DNA of 20,368 bases, from contig CBDUQP010000051.1 of NCBI GenBank assembly GCA_965369385.1, positions 1-20,368 of the forward strand, read 5' to 3'. A program made the translations under genes and the position numbers. The notes beneath the pieces were generated by a model. The model was not told where the DNA came from, made no database searches, and saw only the letters and a program-made list of their open reading frames with translations. Shown here piece after piece: positions 7,525-14,395 of the stretch; within the stretch, counting starts at the first letter, position 1; each line of letters opens with the position of its first letter. Source of the stretch: CBDUQP01 sp965369385. Its GTDB lineage: Bacteria > Planctomycetota > Phycisphaerae > SM23-33.

Positions 7525-7612
7525 TGGAGAATCTCCACGCGTGATTGATCTTCCGTGGTTAATTCTACCAGATCCCCTCTTGGTGCCGGCCCCAAAACCA
7601 GATTGCACGTGC

Positions 7613-8179
7613 TTACTTCCTGCAACGATAGACAAACGCCGGCGGGAGATTCCGCCAGACAACCGGGGACTTGCTCACAACAGAGAAATGCTGCTTCAGC
7701 TTCTTGTGAAAGCGCATACCAGCAGGTAGCACAGTACCTTGCAGATATGCGAAAGTCGCGAATGACCCGCCTTCGCTCAACACCGACAGCGTTGCAGACA
7801 GCAGACTATCCTGAAGCTCCTCGTCGAACGCCGCCCAGGGCAATCCGCAGACAATGCAGTCAACTTCCTTTTCGCCAAGCTCTTGCAACATTGAAGAGAT
7901 TTTTTCCGCAGAATCTTCAAAAAGCGTCACTTCGGGGAAACGTTCACGCATCTCCGCAGCCAGTTTCGGGCTTCGCTCAATGGCAAAGAATGTGGCGTCG
8001 TCGGCCTTGTTCGAGAGGATTTCGCTCGTGAACACCCCCGTGCCCGGTCCATATTCTGCGATAACAGACGCCGACTCGATACCTATATCACTGACGATCA
8101 TTTTCGCCAGGTGCGTTGAACTGGCGGCAATCGCACCGGTTCGTTTCGGGTTCTTCAGAAACTCCCAAAGTATTGCCAT
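7613..8179 (-). CDS. Phospholipid N-methyltransferase-like SAM-dependent methyltransferase (PmtA type)
   Basis: A 188-residue class I SAM-dependent methyltransferase. Seen: motif I VIAEYGPGTGVFT (E-x-G-x-G-x-G SAM-binding loop), acidic strand-2 end FFAIERSP, and the motif IV region IVCGLPWAAF. An N-terminal helix, FLKNPKRTGAIAASS, resembles the start of both PmtA and KsgA-type enzymes. The GLPW motif, in place of the N-I/L-P-Y/F of rRNA dimethylases, and the size favour the phosphatidylethanolamine N-methyltransferase (PmtA) group, which makes phosphatidylcholine precursors at the membrane. The frame is open up to 8365, but the ATG at 8177-8179 begins the family N-terminus and has AAAGG and AGGA upstream, so it is preferred. 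It stands alone: the next gene on either side is more than 400 bases away, apart from the PEP-CTERM remnant 88 bases downstream. The substrate is uncertain. Confidence 0.75.
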   Translation of the reverse strand: MAILWEFLKNPKRTGAIAASSTHLAKMIVSDIGIESASVIAEYGPGTGVFTSEILSNKADDATFFAIERSPKLAAEMRERFPEVTLFEDSAEKISSMLQELGEKEVDCIVCGLPWAAFDEELQDSLLSATLSVLSEGGSFATFAYLQGTVLPAGMRFHKKLKQHFSVVSKSPVVWRNLPPAFVYRCRK

Positions 8180-8388
8180 CTTCCTGATACCTTTCGCACT
8201 TACGGCCGGCACTCTGCACCCAATCGATTTTCCGCTCACCCACCCAACTGTCGCATAGGGTAACTCAAACGCCAATCCCAAACAAGAATGCCCCCACAAA
8301 CGCCAAATCCACCTCTCAACCCCTGCCGCATACCGACGGGTGGCATTTCCCCGCATTTCCCCCACGACGATTGTCCGAAGCTGCTGTA

Positions 8389-8470
8389 GAGAAAAGGGGT
8401 CAGGAACCTTTTTTAACTTCTCTTTGGCCTATATTTCCAGCACATAAAAGGTTCCTGACCCCTTTGTGTC
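8389..8470. repeat. 82-bp REP/MITE-like palindromic element, copy 1
   Basis: Begins gagaaaaggggtcaggaacc and ends ggttcctgacccctttgtgtc. The arms aaaggggtcaggaacctttt and aaaaggttcctgaccccttt are perfect 20-bp inverted complements around a 33-base loop that includes ttggcctatatttcc. The element does not code for protein. Confidence 0.85.
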
Positions 8471-8635
8471 CCTCTCTGGATGGCGGGAAGAAGATAGCTG
8501 TTCGATTCAATATTGGAGATTGCCTGTGCGATAGTTATGGGCGTTTGGAACATTGCGTGATACTCCTTGGTTTGTCGCCAATCATGTCCTTCTTTCGTAA
8601 CTCGCGTCTGCCTGGGGCTTGGACGTTATCCAGAG

Positions 8636-8717
8636 GAGAAAAGGGGTCAGGAACCTTTTTTGACTTCTCTTTGGCCTATATTTCCAGCACATAAAAGGTT
8701 CCTGACCCCTTTGTGTC
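8636..8717. repeat. 82-bp REP/MITE-like palindromic element, copy 2
   Basis: Same orientation and length as copy 1, with a single difference (ttgactt instead of ttaactt just inside the left arm). The perfect 20-bp arms are retained. Confidence 0.85.
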
Positions 8718-8874
8718 TCTTACGACACGACACGGCACAGCAACCCGCAGTACATCGCACGACTCGCAACCCACAACGTCCTGTTGCACTTCAAATGTGA
8801 ATCCGCCTCCGTTTTTTGCTGCTGTGGAGGCCCGTAAGGGCTGGCGCGAACCATAGCCCATGGTGACTGGAGCG

Positions 8875-8956
8875 GAGAAAAGGGGTCAGGAACCTTTTTT
8901 AACTTCTCTTTGGCCTATATTTCCAGCACATAAAAGGTTCCTGACCCCTTTGTGTC
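8875..8956. repeat. 82-bp REP/MITE-like palindromic element, copy 3
   Basis: Identical to copy 1 over the full 82 bases. It lies 60 bases past the kinase stop codon, where the 20-bp hairpin could stop or stabilise the kinase transcript. Its right end is extended by a 17-base tandem duplication. Confidence 0.85.
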
Positions 8957-8974
8957 TCTGACCCCTTTGTGTCT
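8941..8974. repeat. 17-bp tandem duplication at the end of copy 3
   Basis: The unit ctgacccctttgtgtct occurs twice without a gap (8941-8957 and 8958-8974). The first is the right end of element copy 3. The second is an extra piece not seen after copies 1 and 2. Confidence 0.8.
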
Positions 8975-9016
8975 CTTGCCCTGCTTTTTGCTCATGGGAA
9001 CAGAACGGAAGGCCTA

Positions 9017-12000
9017 TCACCTCACTGAGGAAGAGACCACCCGGAAGCCCAAGCTGCCGCTCCGGCGGCCGGGGCCGCCCCCGCTGCGATTGGCTGACCG
9101 GCAGATCCCGGCGGAGTTGATCCAGTAGCCGCCACGGAACACGCGGTATGAGCCACTGACAGGCCCTGCAGGATCCGTGACACTGCTGCTTGAGTATTGC
9201 CCCTTCCAATCATTGCACCACTCCCATACATTACCGTGCATTTCATACAAACCAAAGGCGTTTGGTTTCTTCTGACCTACGTCATGAGTCTTGTTGCCGC
9301 TATTGCTGCCATACCACGCATACGCAGACAATGATGTATCCGAGTTCCCAAAACTGAATCGACTCGTTGTTCCCCCGCGGCAGGCATACTCCCACTCGGC
9401 TTCGGTTGGCAGGCGGAATGTCTTGCCAGTCTTCCTGCTCAGACGCTTGCAGAACTCGACGGCATTATTCCATGAGACTTTCTCTACAGGGCGATTTACG
9501 CCCTTGAATTTACTCGGGTTCTTGCCCATCACCGCCTGATATTGCGCCTGCGTTACCTCATACACGCCCATGTAGAACGATTTGCTTATCGTTACTCTAT
9601 GCTGCGGGCCTTCGTCGCCGTCGCGGCCACTTTCGTTACTTGACGAACCCATTATGAATCTGCCTGCCGGGATCTTCACCAGCTTCATTGTTATGCCCTT
9701 GCCTACATCAACTGTGATGTGTTTGAGCTGCGATTTGGCCTCCACGACTTTGGCCAGGATGCGGATGGGTTTGGGTGGGGAGGGATACTGGCGCGGGTTT
9801 GCCCTCCGCGCCTCTGGAAGCCGAACTGGCGATATCCACCTCCCTGAGGAAGAGACCACCCGGAAACCCAAGCGGTTGCCCCGGATGTCAGGCGTGATCC
9901 TGATGCGACCAGCCGACCGACAGTCCCAGGCGGAGCAGCCCCAGCTGCCGCCACGGAACACGCGGAACAAGCCACTGACAGGCCCCGCAGGATCAGTGAC
10001 ACTGCTGCTGGAATACTTGTCCTTCCAATAATCATTGCACCACTCCAATACATTACCATGCATGTCATATAAACCAAAAGCGTTGGGCTTCTTCTGTCCA
10101 ACGTCATGAGTCTTGCTGCCGCTATTGCTCGAATACCACGCATATGCGGACAATGATACATCCGAATCGCCAAAGCTGAACCGTGTTGTCGTTCCCCCGC
10201 GGCAGGCGTATTCCCACTCGGCTTCGGTTGGCAGGCGGAACGTTTTGCCGGTCTTCCTGCTCAGGCGCTTGCAAAACTCCACAGAATCATTCCATGAGAC
10301 TTTCTCTACCGGGCGTTTGGCTCCCTTGAACCTGCTCGGGTTCTTGCCCATCACGGCCTGGTACTGCTCCTGAGTTACCTCGTACACGCCCATGTAGTAC
10401 GCCCTGCTTATCGTTACGCGATGTTGCGGGCCTTCGTCGCTATCGCGCCTCTTTTCATTGTTCGGTGAACCCATCATGAATCTGCCCGCCGGAATCTTTA
10501 CCAGCTTCATCGTTACGCCGCTGCCGAGATCCACCGTGATGTACTTGCCGCCTTCAAGCAGTTTGGCGATTCGTCTGCCCAGAGCGGTCGCAGTCGCGTC
10601 GGATGGCTTCAATCGCAATGCACTCTTGATGGCAGTATCAGCCGGCCTCAGAGCACGCTTCTGCCAAAAAGTAAGCTCCTTCCCCCCAGATGGCATCCGC
10701 GCCACTATCACCCGTGCCTTGGCAATCAAGGCGTCAAATTGCTCCTGCTTGAGCTTCAAGTCGGCCAGGCGTTTGCGTTCCTTTTCACGCTCGGCCGCCT
10801 GAAGATTTTCCCAAGCTGTCTTGTTGGCCTCCACGCGTTTAAGTTCATCGCGGATATCCACAGTGGAACGTATCGCAAGAACGCGGCGGTATGTGGACAG
10901 GGCACCGGCATACTGTCGCCCGCCAGCCTGCCGGCGGGCCTTTGCAAGTAGCTCTGGATAGAGCTTCTCATCAAGATACGCCTTCTTCTCGGCCGGTGTC
11001 ATTTGCAGGAGCTTGGCCAGCTCGCCCAGCGCATCCTGCAAACCTTCAGCGTTGGAGGCAGTCACCTTGGCGGTCTGCAACATGTCGCCGGTGCGAACGT
11101 CCACGAGACGCGCCGAGATGGCCAGCGATCCCAGTTTTACCACCGAACCCAGCACCAAATATCGCAATCCCTTCAGCTTCTTGCCACGCAGCAAGGCAGG
11201 ATTGCTCACAATGTCGGCCATCGTCAGGTCATGCTCTTGGAGGATGACCGCGAGCTGGCTTCGCTCCACCAACTGGAATCGCTCCTGGCCGAACTCGGGC
11301 AGAAGCAGTTCGGGCACGGTCTCGCCGGCGCCTGTGATTCCAACATTTCCCTTAACCTTGAAGTCGGCAACCGCAATTCGGTGGCGAGTAACCTTGTTCA
11401 CGCACGCTTTGCGAAGGTTCTTGGTCTCGATGTTGTCTTCTTCGGCAAGTGACTGGTCGAAAGCGCGGATCGCGGCGTGGTAATCCCTGCTATTCATGGC
11501 CGCGATGCCGCTGTCGCGATACTTGATGAACCGCCCATGGGCAGCTTTTGCATCTGCGACGCGTTGCTTCTCCTCGGCTGCGATGCGTGCTGCTTCTGCT
11601 GTTTGCTGTGTTTTCTTACCGCTCTCCGCCGACGCCAGCAGCTTCGAGATTCCCGCAAGAGTGGGTGTGTCTCCGTAAACGTCTATCGCGGTGCGCCCGG
11701 CCGATATTGCCTTATCGAACTCACCTGCGGCGATAGATGCCTCAATGCGGGCCGCCGCTTTTACCGCATCCTGCTGGTGAGCGATAAGTTCGGCCTTGCG
11801 ACGCTCAACCTGCTGGGCGGCGGCTCTAGTGGCGATGGTTTTGAACTTGTCGGCCGCGGGACGGATGAGTGCTTCGCGGTCCGGGCGCGGTGGAACGGCG
11901 TCTATAGCACTGGTGAGGATATCCTTTGCTTGGGTAAACTCGCCTTCGGCGGCTGCAGTGTCTGCCCGGCGTATGGCATCGGCGACATCGCCCTTCACCT

Positions 12001-13108
12001 GATCGGTCCACATGAACCACAGGCCGGCGACTATCGCCAGTATGAGCACAGAACACACGCCAGCGATGGCTGCGATTTTCCGCTTGCTGACGCCGCCGCG
12101 TTTCTTGAACTTGTGAATCTTGCTTACACCCTTGCCCTCAGACACCCGCACCAGGTCGGCCTGCAGGTCGGCCGGGCTCTGGTAACGATCCTTCGGGCTC
12201 TTGGCGATCAGGCGATAAATGCAATCGGCCAGATTCTTCGGGCACAGCGGGTTGCGTTTGAGGATGTCTGGTGGGATTTCGTCGGCGTGCTGCTGGGCGA
12301 AGGCCACAGTGGTGGGCCCGGCGAACGGTGTGGTGCCGGTAATCATGTGATACGCACAAACGCCGATGGAGTACAAATCGCTGCGGGTGTCAACATCGCC
12401 GCCGGTGCACTGCTCCGGGCTCATGTAGGCCGGGGTGCCGAGGCTTTGTCCGGTCTGGCTGAGAATTGTAGACAGTGCCTTGACATCTTTCGCCAGGCCG
12501 AAGTCCAGCAGCTTCACGCGAATAGACGCCAGGGCGGTCTTATCGTGCGTCCGGATCATCGTGGTGTGTTGCTCGCGGTCGAGCGGCTGGATGATTATGT
12601 TGTCGGGTTTTACATCGCGATGGACGATGCTGCGAATGCGGCCGGGCTCGTCGGGATCGTCAATATGACCGGCCGCCTTGAGAGCCTCGCATATCTGGCT
12701 CATTATCTCGATGGTCTGCTGGGGGCTCAGCGGCTGATCATCTGACATGAGGTCAGCCAGTTTTATGCCTTCTGCGTATTCCATGACGATGAAATGGTGA
12801 CGATTCTCGACGCCCTCGTCGAGCACGCGGATAACGTTGGGGTGATCGATCTTGGCTGCGAGACGCGCCTCGCGGTGGAACCTTTGGATGAACTCCTTGA
12901 TGCTCCGCAGGTGCGGGTGAAGGAGCTTGACTGCGACTACCGATCCGACGGGGACGGATTTGCCCTCCGCTTCGACGGTGGCCTTGAACACGCTGCCCAT
13001 GCCGCCGGTGCCGATAGACTCGGTAAGATGATACCCGCCAACGTGCAGGTCTATGTTCTCATGCTGATCATGATTTTCATGCTGATCGTTATCTTGCATA
13101 TCTTCCAT
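9017..13108 (-). CDS. Membrane Ser/Thr protein kinase with CsgG-like domain and two tandem FGE-like (sulfatase-modifying-factor) domains
   Basis: A protein of 1363 residues from ATG 13108. The frame is open to 13285, but residues before this ATG look non-conserved and only this start has a GGGA/GGA-type ribosome binding site. Order: His/Asn-rich N-terminus; Hanks-type kinase about 26-320 with GTGGMG (33-38), K61, HRDVKPDN (163-170), DFG (202-204) and SPE (230-232), all catalytic residues present; one transmembrane helix 345-367; repeat-rich coiled-coil stalk 375-575; CsgG-like domain 576-690 (FQLVERSQLAVILQEHDL); second helical stretch 700-850; FGE-like domains 856-1089 and 1130-1363. The kinase should face the cytosol and the rest the outside. 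FGE-like domains have a C-type-lectin-like fold. These lack the second catalytic Cys arrangement of true formylglycine enzymes as far as I can align, so ligand binding is more likely. The two copies differ sharply only in one short patch each. Confidence 0.93.
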   Translation of the reverse strand: MEDMQDNDQHENHDQHENIDLHVGGYHLTESIGTGGMGSVFKATVEAEGKSVPVGSVVAVKLLHPHLRSIKEFIQRFHREARLAAKIDHPNVIRVLDEGVENRHHFIVMEYAEGIKLADLMSDDQPLSPQQTIEIMSQICEALKAAGHIDDPDEPGRIRSIVHRDVKPDNIIIQPLDREQHTTMIRTHDKTALASIRVKLLDFGLAKDVKALSTILSQTGQSLGTPAYMSPEQCTGGDVDTRSDLYSIGVCAYHMITGTTPFAGPTTVAFAQQHADEIPPDILKRNPLCPKNLADCIYRLIAKSPKDRYQSPADLQADLVRVSEGKGVSKIHKFKKRGGVSKRKIAAIAGVCSVLILAIVAGLWFMWTDQVKGDVADAIRRADTAAAEGEFTQAKDILTSAIDAVPPRPDREALIRPAADKFKTIATRAAAQQVERRKAELIAHQQDAVKAAARIEASIAAGEFDKAISAGRTAIDVYGDTPTLAGISKLLASAESGKKTQQTAEAARIAAEEKQRVADAKAAHGRFIKYRDSGIAAMNSRDYHAAIRAFDQSLAEEDNIETKNLRKACVNKVTRHRIAVADFKVKGNVGITGAGETVPELLLPEFGQERFQLVERSQLAVILQEHDLTMADIVSNPALLRGKKLKGLRYLVLGSVVKLGSLAISARLVDVRTGDMLQTAKVTASNAEGLQDALGELAKLLQMTPAEKKAYLDEKLYPELLAKARRQAGGRQYAGALSTYRRVLAIRSTVDIRDELKRVEANKTAWENLQAAEREKERKRLADLKLKQEQFDALIAKARVIVARMPSGGKELTFWQKRALRPADTAIKSALRLKPSDATATALGRRIAKLLEGGKYITVDLGSGVTMKLVKIPAGRFMMGSPNNEKRRDSDEGPQHRVTISRAYYMGVYEVTQEQYQAVMGKNPSRFKGAKRPVEKVSWNDSVEFCKRLSRKTGKTFRLPTEAEWEYACRGGTTTRFSFGDSDVSLSAYAWYSSNSGSKTHDVGQKKPNAFGLYDMHGNVLEWCNDYWKDKYSSSSVTDPAGPVSGLFRVFRGGSWGCSAWDCRSAGRIRITPDIRGNRLGFRVVSSSGRWISPVRLPEARRANPRQYPSPPKPIRILAKVVEAKSQLKHITVDVGKGITMKLVKIPAGRFIMGSSSNESGRDGDEGPQHRVTISKSFYMGVYEVTQAQYQAVMGKNPSKFKGVNRPVEKVSWNNAVEFCKRLSRKTGKTFRLPTEAEWEYACRGGTTSRFSFGNSDTSLSAYAWYGSNSGNKTHDVGQKKPNAFGLYEMHGNVWEWCNDWKGQYSSSSVTDPAGPVSGSYRVFRGGYWINSAGICRSANRSGGGPGRRSGSLGFRVVSSSVR
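9020..9721 (-). repeat. Tandem FGE-like domain, second (C-terminal) copy
   Basis: Encodes residues 1130-1363 of the kinase. It matches 9842-10543 over its whole length, with most differences silent third-base changes and one residue fewer (CNDW-KGQ against CNDYWKDK). Canonical FGE segments are present: IPAGRFIMGS, YEVTQAQYQAVMG, RLPTEAEWEYACRGG, GNVWEWCND and LGFRVV. Confidence 0.85.
9053..9127 (-). other. Hypervariable 25-codon patch, second FGE copy (DGR-type variable region candidate)
   Basis: Lies between the shared codons for RVFRGG and LGFRVVSSS. Codons such as TAC, ATC, AAC, ATC, AGC, GGC, GGC, CGC, AGC, GGC and AGC replace AGC, GGC, TGC, GAC, ATC, ATC, GAC, ATC, GGC, AAC and CGC of the first copy: C is fixed at position 3 while positions 1 and 2 are free. 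The assignment to a DGR is inference. Confidence 0.6.
9842..10543 (-). repeat. Tandem FGE-like domain, first copy
   Basis: Encodes residues 856-1089. It has the same segment order as the second copy, but the usually fixed Trp in GNVWEWC is Leu here (GNVLEWC). A linker of about 40 residues, rich in Pro and Arg, joins it to the second copy. Confidence 0.85.
9872..9946 (-). other. Hypervariable 25-codon patch, first FGE copy (DGR-type variable region candidate)
   Basis: The counterpart of 9053-9127, exactly 819 bases away. Of 25 codons, 15 change the amino acid; 13 differences fall at position 1, 11 at position 2 and 5 at position 3. Of the 15 changed codons, 14 keep their third base. The unchanged codons include the Trp after the first changed one, Ser-Ala, and Arg at several places. 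Confidence 0.6.
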
Positions 13109-13394
13109 TCCGGATTCCCGGCTTTTCCTGCTTTCGCTGCCATCCCGCTTTCCCTGAAAAGGGGCCCAGATGCTCATAGCGGCGGCCGAAAGGTGCGAAA
13201 AATGCCGGTTACGCAGAAGAGGACAGGCACCTCCGCCTTGCCGCGAAGTAAGTCCCCTTTCGCTCGCCCTGTGTAAACATGTCACAAACAGACTGTAAAA
13301 CTACGGATACGCCCGCTGCAGGATAGAATAACGGTGATGATTACGCAAGGAACGATAAACTGCCATAACACATGAAAAGAGCCCGCGATCACGC

Positions 13395-13424
13395 ACGACG
13401 GCTTGCGTCGTGACAAGCCGTCGT
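13395..13424. repeat. Perfect 11-bp inverted repeat with associated direct repeats
   Basis: Arms acgacggcttg and caagccgtcgt are exact complements with an eight-base spacer. The right arm overlaps a direct repeat in which gtcgtgacaagc recurs as gtcgtggcaagc and then partly again as gtcgtgac by 13440. Confidence 0.7.
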
Positions 13425-13457
13425 GGCAAGCAGTCGTGACCCTGCGTCGCTGAAGCT

Positions 13458-13480
13458 ACCTGCCTGCCGGACAGGCAGGT
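13458..13480. repeat. Perfect 9-bp hairpin
   Basis: Arms acctgcctg and caggcaggt flank the five-base loop ccgga. GC-rich, with no T run on either strand, so it is not a standard terminator. Function unknown. Confidence 0.7.
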
Positions 13481-14060
13481 GCAGGGCGCAGTCATATATC
13501 AACATACTGACCACTGCTGCGGGTTGGGACGCGGGAGATTGCGGTTTTTGGGGCGGAAATCGAAAAAGAATCGTGAGAGTCCCCGGCGAACACGCAACGA
13601 ACACGCCAAAACGTTGCGTAAGTCGCTTTTTTTGCGATTGGTGCACGTGTGACGTCCATTCTAATTGTGAATCATGGCTAACGGCTGGCGCAATTAGCAA
13701 TTAACGGCCGATTTTCACAACTCCACAATGTTGCACAAGATGCTATTCATGTAACTTTTTGCAACTTTTTGCACAAATGCGAATTACGCAATATCCCACG
13801 CTGCCATGCTTGTGCGGCCGGCCGAGGTTTCGTGGCAATCCGTAACACTTGGGTCCGCAACAGTCCAATCCGCCATGGATAACCCATCGCACTCGGTTTG
13901 CAGGTGTTAGAATTAGGGCTGGCATTATCGGTTTGTGTCGGTTATCCTCTCGCGTTCGATTGTCAGGGGCAACGCAGCCGCGAGGCAGCTTGTGATTCGT
14001 TGGCCTGTCGAGCTTTATGAAAATTGCCGCCATAACATAAACTGAGCAGAAGGAAAGACT

Positions 14061-14135
14061 ATGCCCAAGCCCAGACGTCGCAGAAAAATCGGATCAAAAA
14101 AACGTCGCGAGCGTCGTAAACGCCGCAATAAGTAG
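14061..14135 (+). CDS. Small Arg/Lys-rich basic protein (24 residues)
   Basis: ATG at 14061 is preceded by AGAAGGAAAG, a good ribosome binding site. It opens a frame starting MPKPRRRRKIGSKKRRERR and ending at TAG 14133-14135. Fourteen of the 24 residues are Arg or Lys and there are only two acidic or polar-amide exceptions near the end, the composition of very small ribosomal proteins (bTHX or AURKAIP1/COX24-like). It is the only plus-strand gene supported here and runs towards the radical SAM gene on the other strand. A strong hairpin begins 27 bases after the stop. I do not recognise a named family. The evidence is the ribosome binding site, the composition and the hairpin; the ribosomal role is inference. 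Confidence 0.6.
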   Translation: MPKPRRRRKIGSKKRRERRKRRNK

Positions 14136-14161
14136 TATTGACGTTTAGTCCGGCGGCATGT

Positions 14162-14199
14162 GCGGGCGAGTGCCATGAACTTCTTGGCACTTCGCCCGC
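14162..14199 (+). terminator. Strong hairpin between convergent genes
   Basis: Arms gcgggcgagtgcca and tggcacttcgcccgc pair over 14 positions with one bulged T, around a nine-base loop. It follows the small basic gene by 27 bases. There is no T run afterwards, so termination may be factor-dependent, or the hairpin may protect the 3' end of the transcript. Confidence 0.5.
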
Positions 14200-14379
14200 C
14201 GTGCACGCTGGTACTCAGTTCGTATCAGCTAGTGTTTGTTTGCCGCGACGCTGAGAGATTGCCCGTCAACTCGGCGTTATTTTTATGCGCACTACACGCT
14301 CACCAAACCATGAATGATTTTGCATTGCGATCCGGCCGGTCACGCCGGCTTGCGATGAAGCTCTCCCCCACCCACGCCT

Positions 14380-14393
14380 GCCAGCCGGCTGGC
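14380..14393 (-). terminator. Perfect GC palindrome next to the radical SAM stop codon
   Basis: gccagccggctggc reads the same on both strands and lies two bases beyond the TAA of the radical SAM gene. It could form a stem at the end of the three-gene operon, but no T run follows, so a terminator role is only possible. Confidence 0.3.
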
Positions 14394-14395
14394 GA

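Larger units (their letters stand above)
8180..9016. other. Intergenic region with three copies of an 82-bp palindromic element
   Basis: 837 bases between the kinase stop codon and the methyltransferase start. Three copies of an 82-bp element (listed separately) are set in unrelated unique spacers of 165 and 157 bases. No protein-coding stretch was recognised: the open frames here read through the repeats and share the same meaningless peptide. Bases 8180-8388 must hold the methyltransferase promoter, but I could not place it. Confidence 0.6.
13109..14060. other. Long intergenic region between kinase and small basic gene, no recognised gene
   Basis: 952 bases. The kinase promoter should lie near 13250-13320 on the minus strand, where TTTACA and a later TTACAC are 17 bases apart, but the match is weak. 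Two strong hairpins (13395-13424 and 13458-13480) and a short direct repeat of aactttttgc around 13755-13772 are visible. Open frames on both strands give composition unlike the neighbouring proteins. No tRNA, rRNA, tmRNA or SRP RNA pattern was recognised. Confidence 0.5.

Noticed and set aside
7331..7729. 132-codon plus-strand frame
   Set aside because: It lies across the PEP-CTERM remnant and the end of the methyltransferase on the opposite strand, and its composition matches neither a known fold nor neighbouring genes.
8371..8800. Plus-strand frames through the 82-bp elements, sharing the peptide KRGQEPFLTSLWPIF
   Set aside because: The shared peptide is simply the translation of the repeated palindrome, with no start-site signal and no protein character outside it.
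9017..13285. Longer kinase start at 13285
   Set aside because: The extra 59 residues have low-complexity, unconserved character and no ribosome binding site; ATG 13108 is better placed just before the kinase fold. The exact start remains somewhat open.
13743..14033. 96-codon minus-strand frame between kinase and small basic gene
   Set aside because: Rich in Cys, His, Pro and Arg without any recognisable segment; no ribosome binding site; likely chance.
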